DNA of 34,050 nucleotides, from NCBI GenBank assembly GCA_937888735.1, contig CALASN010000098.1, forward strand, positions 1-34,050, read 5' to 3'. How positions within the stretch are numbered: position 1 is the first letter of the stretch; every line of letters begins with the position of its first letter. The notes under the pieces are model-generated. The model did not search any database, was not told where the DNA came from, and was given only the letters and a program-made list of their open reading frames with translations. The position numbers were made by a program, and so were the translations under genes. Source of the DNA: UBA5499 sp002426275. GTDB taxonomy: Bacteria > Bacillota > DTU084. Below, piece after piece: positions 25,459 through 32,942 of this stretch.

Positions 25459-25574
25459 CCGCCCCACTCCCTGAACTTATTTGATAACACCGCCATTGTT
25501 AAATAACTACTCGATCTTTAGAATTCGCTGTCGCTTGACCACTACCTTCTTTCAGCAAAAACACGTCCCCAAAT

Positions 25575-25616
25575 AAAAAAGCATAACTTCTGCCGTTCTG
25601 GACAAAAGTCATGCTT
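25575..25616 (-). terminator. Rho-independent terminator
   Basis: On the minus strand an 11-bp stem (25606-25616 with 25579-25589, one G-U pair) closes a 16-nt loop and is followed by six T residues (25580-25575). It lies 37 bp beyond the stop of the 4Fe-4S protein gene and upstream of the sensor-kinase gene, so it ends the iron-sulfur operon and separates it from the glycan locus. Confidence 0.85.
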
Positions 25617-25652
25617 CATATTTGCTTCAGCGGCCCCAAGGGCTGTTCTTCT

Positions 25653-26622
25653 TTAGTCAGCTCCCAATTCGCTTTCCGTTTCCAATGGGCCGGCATCTAT
25701 ATCGGGTTGCGACCAATCCACCAGCCAAGGTTTACGTCTGCGGAACGGCTCTTTAAACTGGTTTTCCAAAACGCCTCGTTTCTCTAGATTGATCATGCAG
25801 GCGCGCATACAGCCTCTGCCGCCGCAGACGGCTTGGCCGGTATTATAAAGATTACGGGGTTTTTTATAAAAAGGAGTAATGGGACTGGGCTTTACATCTT
25901 TCCACTCGTCCATGTACTCTCCTCCCTCTCCCTTCATTCCTCCGCGGAAGGCGAGATCGCATGCTTGGCAGTCCAGTTCTCCCCATTCGACTAAGTGTCC
26001 CGCCAGCTCCACTTTCACGGTTTTAGTTGCGCTGATCGCAGAGCCCGGACAGTTGCGGACGCAAGCCAGACAGCGATTACAAAGCTGCGGTCCCGCGTAA
26101 ATGGGATCTGGCTCCAGCTCCGCTTCGGTGAGAATCACGCCCAGACGCTGTCTGGGACCATACTGCGGCGTTAAGAAGACTTTGCTGTAGCCGATCTCGC
26201 CCAGCCCTGCCAAGAAACCCGCGATCCGCAGGTGAATCATCACGTCCGGACGCGCTCTGCCAGGAGCTACCGCCTTCTCCGTCAATTGCCCGCCAGTCAC
26301 TTTGGTGCCCGATGGGGATCGCTTCGTAGCCGTTATCTTCTATATATTTGCATAGGCTCATTACCACCATTGGCATGAACAGATAGGTAATCCCGCCGTA
26401 GCCCATAGCGGAATAATTGCTGAAAAAGGTGCCTTCTTCAATCCCCCTCAGGCTGCCTCGCATGACGCGAAAAGCCACCACAATCATGGAGCGGGCCTCC
26501 GGCATGATCTGCCTGGGATCCATTTGAATCGGAGCGCCCTGGAATCGCTCTATGGGCGCGATTCCTACCAAATCTGCGCCTAGGCTCTTGGCTCTCTTTT
26601 TGATCTCCTCCGCTGATAACAT
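25653..26622 (-). pseudogene. QueG-like 4Fe-4S protein gene split by a frameshift
   Basis: The first frame from ATG 26622 (GGGAGG 7 nt upstream) gives MLSAEEIKKRAKSLGADLVG through NGYEAIPIGHQ. The second frame continues with APGRARPDVMIHLRIAGFLA, LGEIGYSKVFLTPQYGPRQR, the cluster motif CNRCLACVRNCPG and a later CGGRGCMRAC to the stop at 25653. These are consecutive parts of one epoxyqueuosine-reductase-like ferredoxin-domain protein of about 322 residues. The span is 970 bp, one base over a multiple of three, so one extra base (or two lost) near 26290-26330 explains the break. The first frame then runs out of register to 26077. Either a real mutation or a sequencing error is possible. The gene follows the U32-like gene by 20 bp and is probably cotranscribed. 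Confidence 0.8.
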
Positions 26623-26642
26623 TTTCAAGCCTCCCATATATG

Positions 26643-27674
26643 TTAAAATTCTTCCATCTTGATCATTACCTGCTCTAAAACCTGCGCGCAATAACTGCAG
26701 GTGTCGCAGTTGCGTCCGCAAGAAGTGGCGCGCTGAAACCAGTCGTCTGGAAAACGTTTATTATCCAGAATGTAAGGCGCAAAAGCAGGAGCAAAGCCCG
26801 GTTCAAACAAATCCAGCAAATTGCCATAATATTTTCTTTCCAGATAGGCCTCGATCACGGCTCTGGGTCTGGAGTGCATTCTCGTTGCCAGCTTGATCAC
26901 GGGAAACAACTCTTGATAATGGTGCAAGTCCTCGGGCCGAATCCAGCTACCCTGCAAAACGGCAGGCCACCGGCTGGTCTCCTTGAAGTTATGCCAACAC
27001 ACATGCGGCGTCCAATCCGGGATATTTCGCGTCTCATCGATCTGCTGTTCATGGGCTACCATATTATCATGAAATGTCTGGCCGGGACAGAAACCCAAAC
27101 AGCCGCTATTGGCCAGAAGATAAAGCTTTTTACCGTTGGCGTCAGCCCACCTTTTCAGCTGTCTGAGCCTGGCAAAATTCCTGTTATATTCGCGCTGAAC
27201 GTAATAGCCGTCAAAATAATCCGCGGCATACTGCATCGCTTGCACTGTGCCCAAACGCATGTTGACCGAGGCGCGCACTTCGACCCGAGGAAACTCTTTT
27301 TTTACCGTCCGGGCAATGGCAAGTGAGGTGGTGGTTACTGTCTCCACACCACCGGCAATCTGCTCAAGCCGATCCAGGATAGAGATCACCTCACGGGCCA
27401 GATATTCGCTCGCAGCCAAACCGCCGTAGCAGTTGGCATTAAAGAGCAGGTCCAGCTTCACGCCCAGCTTTCGCAACTCTCTCAGATCGCTTTCCAACCG
27501 TGCCTGCGCATCCCAGTCCGTATAGCCGCGCCGCATGCTCAAAGCTGCGCGGCCTGAGGGTTGATTGAGCCAAGGGAAGTAAACTTCAGAAATTTGGCGC
27601 TGATGGTCTTTCACCACCTGAACAATAGATTCTTCTTCGTCTTCCGGCAGTTGATATCCCACTGCAAATTTCAT
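26643..27674 (-). CDS. U32-like TIM-barrel protein with a cysteine-rich, probably Fe-S-binding C-terminus
   Basis: The 343-residue protein has a barrel pattern resembling the peptidase U32/UbiU-UbiV group: FPWLNQPSGRAAL, LDLLFNANCYGG, VEVRASVNMRLGTVQAMQYA and YFDGYYVQREYNRN. Cys residues at about 82, 192, 196 and 226 and the cluster SCGRNCDTCSYC (319, 323, 326, 329) could bind an iron-sulfur centre. UbiU/UbiV are oxygen-independent hydroxylases with 4Fe-4S clusters; whether this distant relative has such activity is unknown. ATG 27674 has AGGTGG 5 nt upstream and is preferred over a GTG at 27683. A possible -10 (TATAAT) lies at 27739-27734. The next gene encodes a ferredoxin-type protein, suggesting a redox pair. 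Confidence 0.6.
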   Translation of the reverse strand: MKFAVGYQLPEDEEESIVQVVKDHQRQISEVYFPWLNQPSGRAALSMRRGYTDWDAQARLESDLRELRKLGVKLDLLFNANCYGGLAASEYLAREVISILDRLEQIAGGVETVTTTSLAIARTVKKEFPRVEVRASVNMRLGTVQAMQYAADYFDGYYVQREYNRNFARLRQLKRWADANGKKLYLLANSGCLGFCPGQTFHDNMVAHEQQIDETRNIPDWTPHVCWHNFKETSRWPAVLQGSWIRPEDLHHYQELFPVIKLATRMHSRPRAVIEAYLERKYYGNLLDLFEPGFAPAFAPYILDNKRFPDDWFQRATSCGRNCDTCSYCAQVLEQVMIKMEEF

Positions 27675-27733
27675 CTCTCCCACCTGCGTTTCACATAGTT
27701 AACCCTATTCGCCAAATTCAATCTCTTTTCTTC

Positions 27734-27739
27734 ATTATA
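27734..27739 (-). promoter_or_regulatory. Possible -10 element for the U32-like operon
   Basis: An exact TATAAT on the minus strand lies 60 nt upstream of the U32-like start. I find no good -35 at 16-18 nt, so an activator, perhaps the divergent AraC protein, may be needed. The AT-rich context also makes chance occurrence possible. Confidence 0.3.
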
Positions 27740-27811
27740 AAATTCACTCTCTGAAAAATCCATTCACTTTCCGCCGTTTATTTGTCCGATTTGATTATCT
27801 TAATCTCCTGC

Positions 27812-27840
27812 TCGACAAACCGCCTCGCCGGGTATATAAT
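27812..27840 (+). promoter_or_regulatory. Sigma-A-type promoter of the AraC-family gene
   Basis: -35 TCGACA (27812-27817) and -10 TATAAT (27835-27840) are separated by 17 bp. Transcription would begin near 27847, which excludes a TTG start at 27782 and supports ATG 27872. Confidence 0.65.
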
Positions 27841-27871
27841 TAAAAAACAAAGCTTAAAGGTGGTCTTTGAC

Positions 27872-28660
27872 ATGGAAGAATCACCAGGCCTTGATTTTAA
27901 TTTAACTGTTACGGAGATCAGCTACGCCCTCCACCGGGTGACAAAACCATCCTGGCGACTGGATACCAAAGGAAATCGGTTTTTCATCCTGGCTCACAGT
28001 TTGGCTGGAGAGGCTACTTATGAATTTGAACAAAAAAGTAACCTTCTGAAAAAGGGGGACCTCTTATTTTTGCCCAGAAACTTCCCGCGTCGGGCTGTCA
28101 CCAATCCGCAAGATCCATGGGCTTTTTATTCTGTTGCCTTTGAGCTGGAATTCTTTTCTGCCGCCAGCGAAGAATTGCTTTTGGCTTGTCCCAACTGTTC
28201 CAGTTTTCCAGAACTCTCTCCGCTGTTCGCTCAGCTGTATTCCACCTGGGCTATAAAACGTCCAGGCTATATCACCAGATGCCGCAGCATTACCCTTGAG
28301 ATCCTCTGCCGTCTGTTCACTCGCAGCCAAAGCTCCTCCCTGCCCTACAGCAAAGCCATAGAGCATTGCCTAGAGCTCATCCATACCGATTATGGACATA
28401 CCTATAGCACTGAAGAACTTGCCAGGCTAGTGGGACTGAGTACCTCGTATTTCCGCTTCCTGTTCAGACAAAGTATAGGCATGTCGCCCCTTCAATATCA
28501 GAACCAGAGCAAAATCGACAAAGCTAAAGATCTCCTGCTCAGCGGAGAGTGCAATGTCACTGAAGCCGCAGAGGCCGTCGGTTTTGACAATATTTATTAT
28601 TTCAGCAGGCTTTTTAAGAAGCTTACCGGCTTTCCCCCTTCTCAGTATAAAAAAAATTAG
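27872..28660 (+). CDS. AraC-family transcriptional regulator
   Basis: The 262-residue protein has an N-terminal cupin-like sensing domain (HSLAGEATYEFEQKSNLLKK, GDLLFLPRNFPRR), then about 100 C-terminal residues with the AraC double helix-turn-helix (STEELARLVGLSTSYFRFLF, VTEAAEAVGFDNIYYFSRLF, KKLTGFPPSQY). ATG 27872 has AAAGGTGG about 8 nt upstream and lies just after a good promoter; the longer reading from TTG 27782 would start before it. It is the only clearly plus-strand gene and is divergent from the U32-like/4Fe-4S pair, so local control of that pair is the simplest inference. The effector is unknown. Confidence 0.88.
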   Translation: MEESPGLDFNLTVTEISYALHRVTKPSWRLDTKGNRFFILAHSLAGEATYEFEQKSNLLKKGDLLFLPRNFPRRAVTNPQDPWAFYSVAFELEFFSAASEELLLACPNCSSFPELSPLFAQLYSTWAIKRPGYITRCRSITLEILCRLFTRSQSSSLPYSKAIEHCLELIHTDYGHTYSTEELARLVGLSTSYFRFLFRQSIGMSPLQYQNQSKIDKAKDLLLSGECNVTEAAEAVGFDNIYYFSRLFKKLTGFPPSQYKKN

Positions 28661-28829
28661 GGTTGCTGAACAACTTGTCAACTACCCCAATTCCATCTTC
28701 ACCGTTATATTTAGAGCACACTTAGCTGTATATTTTGCCACCTTTTAACGTCTAAATATGCCTCTCAGCGAGAAAAATGCACCGTTCTATAATAGCCTGT
28801 GAAGAAAAGTAATACCTCACAGCAATCTA

Positions 28830-29039
28830 TCAACCCGCATAATCACCGGATTTGATGCAAGTAATGCGACTTGGCAAGCGCTTTTGCTTTAATTCCCACT
28901 CCATAGGGAAGAGGGCAGCGCTGGTATGCATGAGAACTCGCGTAAGGCTCTTTTCGTGACGCATGCCGAATAAACCAGAGCTATTGACGCGACTCCGAGC
29001 CGCCTTATCCCCAACTCGCTGAAAACCTATTAAAACCAC
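28830..29039 (-). CDS. Doubtful 69-residue ORF in the gap downstream of corA
   Basis: The 369-bp gap between the AraC gene and corA (28661-29029) holds only this weak candidate. Its GTG at 29039 overlaps the last codons of corA; an inner ATG begins MRHEKSLTRVLMHTSAALF and the ORF ends KSGDYAG. I recognise no family and see no clear ribosome-binding site. A small inverted repeat (CTGTGA 28797-28802, TCACAG 28817-28822) lies beyond it, without a T-run. It may be a short conserved ORF or a dispersed repeat read by chance. Confidence 0.2.
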   Translation of the reverse strand: MVLIGFQRVGDKAARSRVNSSGLFGMRHEKSLTRVLMHTSAALFPMEWELKQKRLPSRITCIKSGDYAG

Positions 29040-30061
29040 TTCTTTTTCTTGAAGTAATAGACCATGCAGACGGAGATAACAAACATCACGATCCAGGTAA
29101 TCCAGTAACCAAATCGGAAGTGAAGTTCCGGCATATATTTAAAGTTCATCCCATAAACGCCGACGATAAATGTCAGGGGGATAAAGAGGGTGGAAATGAT
29201 GGTTAAAACCTTCATGATTTCATTGAGTTTATAGCTCGTATTTGAGATATGAAGGTCTGCAAGGCCAGAAAGCAGGTCGCGGCAGGTTTCCGTAGTATCT
29301 ATTGCCTGCACGATATGATTGTAAACATCCCTGAGATAAGGCTCTGTGGATGAACGAACAAGGGTAAGGGTTTCTCTTCCCAACAGAGACGCAACATCCC
29401 GCAATGGCCAAATGCTCTTGCTTACCTTGATCAGGTCTTTCTTGAGCTGCCGAATCTCCTGAAGATGCTCCTGCTCAGTTGCGGTCAGCAGGCGATCCTC
29501 AAGGGCGTCGATTTTTTCCTTGAACGTTTCCAGCACAGCGAAATAACCTTCCACCAAGGCGTCTAACATCGTGTAAAGCAGATAATCCGCGCCGCAGCTT
29601 CGTATCTGGGCGTCCTCTTGGGCGATGCGGCTGCGAATGCCGTCAAACACATCTCCCTCGGTTTCGCCGAAGGTAAGCACATAATTGGGGCCAAGGATAA
29701 AGTTCACGTGCTCAACGATCAATTCATCGTTTGAAAAATAGAGCATTTTGGCTATGATGTGAAGGAAGCCTCGATATTCATCGATTTTTGCGCGTTGATT
29801 CAAATTCGAGATATTCTGCACCGCCAGCGGATGGATCTTAAAGGCGGCGCCCAATGTTGCCAGCTCGGCGTCGGTACAGCCGCCGTCAACATTAATCCAG
29901 CGGACGCTACCTTCCGGAATTTCCGCTAATGCCTTTATGTGCTCCGGATTTGTAAGATCTCTCTTATATGTTTGAGCGTTCTTGCTATTATATTCAATGA
30001 CTTCGATCAAGTCACAAGGCTGAATATCGGTTTCTTTCTCACGCGTCTGTGGAAGATCCAT
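29030..30061 (-). CDS. corA: CorA-type magnesium/divalent-cation transporter
   Basis: The 343-residue protein has a large N-terminal cytoplasmic domain (WINVDGGCTDAELATLGAAF, FLHIIAKMLYF, LDALVEGYFAVLETFKEKID) and two C-terminal helices. The first ends in the diagnostic YGMN motif (GMN about 304-306), followed by PELHF and a second helix ending in a basic tail (FKKKKWF). CorA pentamers conduct Mg2+ across the inner membrane. I chose ATG 30061 because AGAGGCG lies about 7 nt upstream; a longer frame to 30259 would run through a large inverted repeat and lacks a ribosome-binding site. It is probably unrelated to the sugar genes around it. No M-box riboswitch pattern was found in the leader. Confidence 0.93.
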   Translation of the reverse strand: MDLPQTREKETDIQPCDLIEVIEYNSKNAQTYKRDLTNPEHIKALAEIPEGSVRWINVDGGCTDAELATLGAAFKIHPLAVQNISNLNQRAKIDEYRGFLHIIAKMLYFSNDELIVEHVNFILGPNYVLTFGETEGDVFDGIRSRIAQEDAQIRSCGADYLLYTMLDALVEGYFAVLETFKEKIDALEDRLLTATEQEHLQEIRQLKKDLIKVSKSIWPLRDVASLLGRETLTLVRSSTEPYLRDVYNHIVQAIDTTETCRDLLSGLADLHISNTSYKLNEIMKVLTIISTLFIPLTFIVGVYGMNFKYMPELHFRFGYWITWIVMFVISVCMVYYFKKKKWF

Positions 30062-30170
30062 GTCTTGCGCCTCTTTTTCGTTTATCGTTCGAAGGCTTTC
30101 GACCTCGAGGGAAAATGAATTTACCGGTTTATGCCCGAATTGATTTTTTTCAGTCTTTGCTGCTGAATAT

Positions 30171-30252
30171 GAAATAACTCTTGCCGCGATTTTCCTGCCG
30201 GCCGCTAAGCACAGCTTAATAATATCATAAAATCGCTGACAAGAGTTATTTT
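30171..30252. repeat. Long interrupted inverted repeat in the corA leader
   Basis: The outer arms AAATAACTCTTG (30172-30183) and CAAGAGTTATTT (30240-30251) are exact complements, as are the inner arms GCGATTTT (30186-30193) and AAAATCGC (30229-30236), with a 2/3-nt bulge between them. A further small hairpin, TAAGC (30206-30210) with GCTTA (30214-30218), sits in the 35-nt centre. It lies between the stop of the GH130 gene and the corA start. It could be a bidirectional terminator, an RNA regulatory fold or a miniature inverted-repeat element; no T-run follows. Confidence 0.7.
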
Positions 30253-30280
30253 GGAACAAAATTTCTCGAGCAGGCTATAC

Positions 30281-31468
30281 TTAAATAGGCCTCTCCTCAA
30301 GGTAATCTAAGTTTCTCTCAATCAGGGAAAGTCTTTGGGCCACACAATCATAAGTCTTCAAAGGATCGGGCGGGGTATTTTTCACATAATCAAGCATTCG
30401 CTCCAGATCAGTGGTGGCCACATGCACCCTGGTATCTGCCGAAGCGTAATAAATGAAAAGCTGGCCATTATCTCTGAGCACCGCGCCATTGCAAAACAGC
30501 ACGTTGGAAACATCCCCCACTCTTTCCTCCCCCCAAGGCGCCATGAGATAACCGCCGGGAGCAGCGATAATCCGATCCGGTTTCTCCAGCTCGGTGAGGA
30601 AAGCGTAAAGCACATATCTGAGCCCTGCGGCAGTATCCCTCACCCCATGGGCAATATGCAGCCAACCTGCCGGCGTTTTTAAAGGAGCGGGGCCCTGTCC
30701 ATTCTTCACTTCTTTGACGGTATGATATTCCCTGGGATCGATGATCTCTTCGCTTTCGATAGCCGCATCCTCCAGAGAGTCGATTAAACTCCAACCGATG
30801 CCACCGCCCGAACCTGTTTCGATGAAACCATCCTGAGGGCGGGTGTAGAGAGCATACTTACCATCCACAAACTCTGGATGCAAGACCACATTGCGCTGCT
30901 GAGAGCGGGACTTCAGATCTGCCAATCGCTCCCATGTTTTAAGATCCTTTGTTCTGGCGATGCCGCAGGCAGCCACCGCGCTGGAAGTATCCGCGGGAGA
31001 AGCTGCGGGATCTTTGCGCTCAGTGCAGAACAGGCCATAGATCCAGCCGTCTTCGTGCCTAGTAAGGCGCAGATCATAGACGTTCACATCTGGCTGGAAA
31101 GTCTGAGGCATGAGGATAGGCCGGTCCCAAAAGCGGAAGTTATCAATGCCGGTCTCGCTTTCCGCCACGGCAAAAAAAGACTTGCGGTCATAACCTTCCA
31201 CCCGGCAGACGAGATGAATCTTGCCGTCGATTTCGATGGCCCCTGGATTGAAGACAGCGTTAACCCCTAAGCGCTCCAGAAGATGAGGATTGGTTTGAGG
31301 ATTCAAATCATAGCGCCAGATGAGGGGCGTGTGTTCCGCTGTGAGAACTGGGTTACGGTAGCGCTCAAATACGCCGCCTAACCAGCGCCGGTCGACGCTG
31401 TTGGCGCGTTCGATTAAAATCTTATGCTGCAAGATCAATGCGCTTAATCGTTCTTGATAACTTGCCAT
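30281..31468 (-). CDS. GH130 4-O-beta-D-mannosyl-D-glucose phosphorylase
   Basis: The 395-residue cytoplasmic enzyme closely follows GH130 subfamily 1: RYDLNPQTNPHLLERLGVNA, FNPGAIEIDGKIHLVCRVEG, DRKSFFAVAESETGIDNFRF, VNVYDLRLTRHEDGWIYGLF, RNVVLHPEFVDGKYALYTRP and YHTVKEVKNGQGPAPLKTP. D132 in the YDLRLT motif matches the catalytic Asp of known mannosylglucose phosphorylases. The reaction splits beta-1,4-mannosyl-glucose with phosphate to alpha-mannose 1-phosphate and glucose in beta-mannan breakdown. The cellobiose 2-epimerase usually paired with it is not in the window. ATG 31468 has GGGGAGG upstream. It follows a deacetylase gene and lies near a beta-mannosidase gene, which supports the mannoside role. 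Confidence 0.92.
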   Translation of the reverse strand: MASYQERLSALILQHKILIERANSVDRRWLGGVFERYRNPVLTAEHTPLIWRYDLNPQTNPHLLERLGVNAVFNPGAIEIDGKIHLVCRVEGYDRKSFFAVAESETGIDNFRFWDRPILMPQTFQPDVNVYDLRLTRHEDGWIYGLFCTERKDPAASPADTSSAVAACGIARTKDLKTWERLADLKSRSQQRNVVLHPEFVDGKYALYTRPQDGFIETGSGGGIGWSLIDSLEDAAIESEEIIDPREYHTVKEVKNGQGPAPLKTPAGWLHIAHGVRDTAAGLRYVLYAFLTELEKPDRIIAAPGGYLMAPWGEERVGDVSNVLFCNGAVLRDNGQLFIYYASADTRVHVATTDLERMLDYVKNTPPDPLKTYDCVAQRLSLIERNLDYLEERPI

Positions 31469-31596
31469 TCAAAAGCCTCCCCATTACTTGCTGCTATAAA
31501 GAATTCAGCTTTTGCGAAATCATCCCTTTGGATTTTCTTTTGATTTCACTAACTTTTGTTGGCCGGCAATACTCTCTGCCAAACCGGGCTTTTCTC

Positions 31597-32400
31597 CTAA
31601 AGCCGCACAACTTCTCCCGCCCCAATGGTGACCAATTCCCCGTCTGCGCGGACCCAGAGTTTCTCGCTTGTCACGTTCCGCAGCACATCTCCTTCTACAG
31701 AGCAGGCGAGGCTTCGCCAAGCCGAGACGTATTCGTAAACTTCCATATTAGTCGCCGCCCAGATTTTCGGATCTGCCTGTAGCGTATCTAAAAAGGAAGC
31801 GATCAGATCCCAGTTATGCTCACGATCGAATTCATAAGAGTGACCCCAAGCAAAAAAGAGTTTATCCTGCGTTTTATTCTTCTTGAATTCTTCCCACTTC
31901 TGAACTAAGCCGCTATTGTGATGGCAGGTTGGATACCATTCCAAAAAGGAAGCCGGCAACCCAAAGCCGTCGCTAAGTTTCGTAGGGCGGCTGTAGAGAA
32001 GATCGCAAGCCCTGCAGCAGTCCAACACCTTCTGATTATAGGCGCCGTAGGGAAGCGCCAGTCCCCTGACAGGATAGGCCACCAACTTCTCCAGCGCCCT
32101 GCGATCCTCCAGTAGCTCCCTGGTTATCTGTGCGGTGGGGATCGCGTCTAAATGCGGATGAGTGACAGTATGACAAGCTACCTCGTGTCCCTTATATAAG
32201 TGGGCAACCTCGTCGGCGCGAATATACCGCGAGCTTCCGGAGCGCTCTCTGAACAGCCCCGAATTCAGATTCCAGGTTGCTTTCAGCCCCCGCTGGTTGA
32301 AAAGCTCAACCAACTGATAATCATAGATCGTTCCGTCGTCCCAGGAACTGGTAAAAGCTCCCTCTTTGCCCTCCGGCCAAGAAAATTGAATTGCCGCCAT
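31597..32400 (-). CDS. Polysaccharide deacetylase (NodB-fold, CE4-type)
   Basis: The 267 residues show the NodB motifs in order: SWDDG (D21, D22), CHTVTHPHL with metal-binding H77 and H81, LALPYGAYN, and a later FFAWGHSYEFD. A short beta-rich tail follows. There is no signal peptide, so it probably acts in the cytoplasm, for instance deacetylating imported acetylated manno-oligosaccharides; the substrate is inferred from the GH130 and GH2 neighbours. GAGGTGG lies about 6 nt before ATG 32400, and a strong promoter lies just upstream. The GH130 gene follows after 128 bp with no terminator, so the two are probably cotranscribed. Confidence 0.85.
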   Translation of the reverse strand: MAAIQFSWPEGKEGAFTSSWDDGTIYDYQLVELFNQRGLKATWNLNSGLFRERSGSSRYIRADEVAHLYKGHEVACHTVTHPHLDAIPTAQITRELLEDRRALEKLVAYPVRGLALPYGAYNQKVLDCCRACDLLYSRPTKLSDGFGLPASFLEWYPTCHHNSGLVQKWEEFKKNKTQDKLFFAWGHSYEFDREHNWDLIASFLDTLQADPKIWAATNMEVYEYVSAWRSLACSVEGDVLRNVTSEKLWVRADGELVTIGAGEVVRL

Positions 32401-32440
32401 TCTTTACCACCTCATCTTCTTTTGCAATTTCTGCAACTTA

Positions 32441-32469
32441 ATGATAGTCAACGCGCCAATGCATGTCAA
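32441..32469 (-). promoter_or_regulatory. Sigma-A-type promoter of the deacetylase-GH130 unit
   Basis: On the minus strand there is a consensus -35 TTGACA (32469-32464), a 17-bp spacer and -10 TATCAT (32446-32441), leaving a leader of about 30 nt before the deacetylase ATG. A weak hairpin with a short T-run lies just upstream (about 32490-32512). Confidence 0.75.
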
Positions 32470-32512
32470 GCTGACTGGCAGCGGCCTCAATTAAAAAGAG
32501 CTTGTCACTCTT

Positions 32513-32940
32513 CTATTTCACCGCAAAGAAAGAAGCTTCCGTCATGGCGCAAAGCGTATGATAGAGGCAAAGATGATCCTGTTGCACCTGATAAGTTTCC
32601 CGAGCGGGTGCCTTAACGCAGAGCTCGCTTACCCTTTGAGCTTCCCTGCCTTCCCCGCCCACGAAGCTAATGGTGGAAAGGCCTATGGCCTGGGCTGTTT
32701 CCAATGTTAAAACCGCGTTAGCCAGTCTGCCGGAGGTGGTGCGGGAGCACATCGTCCTTTTTACCTAAAGCTGAGCTCTGCTGAGCAAAGACGAGTTCGG
32801 GGGCATTATCATTAGCGATAGCTGTGAAATCTATGGTCCAGTCCCCGCTCCAGCTTCTGTCCCAAAAAGGCGCCGGAAGGCGCTTTCGCCAACTGCTCCC
32901 GCTGCTGGACAAACAAAGGCCTGGGCAAACGAAAACTTTT
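32513..32940 (-). pseudogene. Remnant of a GmhA-like SIS-domain sugar-phosphate isomerase gene
   Basis: Two frames joined near 32745 give a SIS-like sequence: TAIANDNAPELVFAQQSSAL then GKKDDVL in one, and SRTTSGRLANAVLTLETAQA, IGLSTISFVGGEGREAQRVS and a helical tail in the other, ending at 32513. This matches the latter two thirds of phosphoheptose-isomerase-type proteins (TSGxxxNV loop, GLxTI, GxGG). The usual N-terminal helices and the clear CGNGGS loop are not readable in any single frame, and a further break near 32850-32900 is likely. The length falls well short of the family's roughly 190 residues. It lies between the beta-mannosidase gene and the deacetylase promoter. Decay is more likely than sequencing error because several lesions are present. 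Confidence 0.6.
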
Positions 32941-32942
32941 CA

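Noticed and set aside
26077..26280. Out-of-register tail of the first frame of the 4Fe-4S gene as an independent protein
   Set aside because: It is the wrong frame after the shift; its sequence is low-quality and the other frame carries the conserved motifs.
30062..30259. Longer CorA start at 30259
   Set aside because: It would translate through the large inverted repeat and lacks a ribosome-binding site; ATG 30061 fits the family N-terminus.
30062..30280. M-box magnesium riboswitch in the corA leader
   Set aside because: No match to the conserved M-box core could be seen; only the inverted repeat is present.
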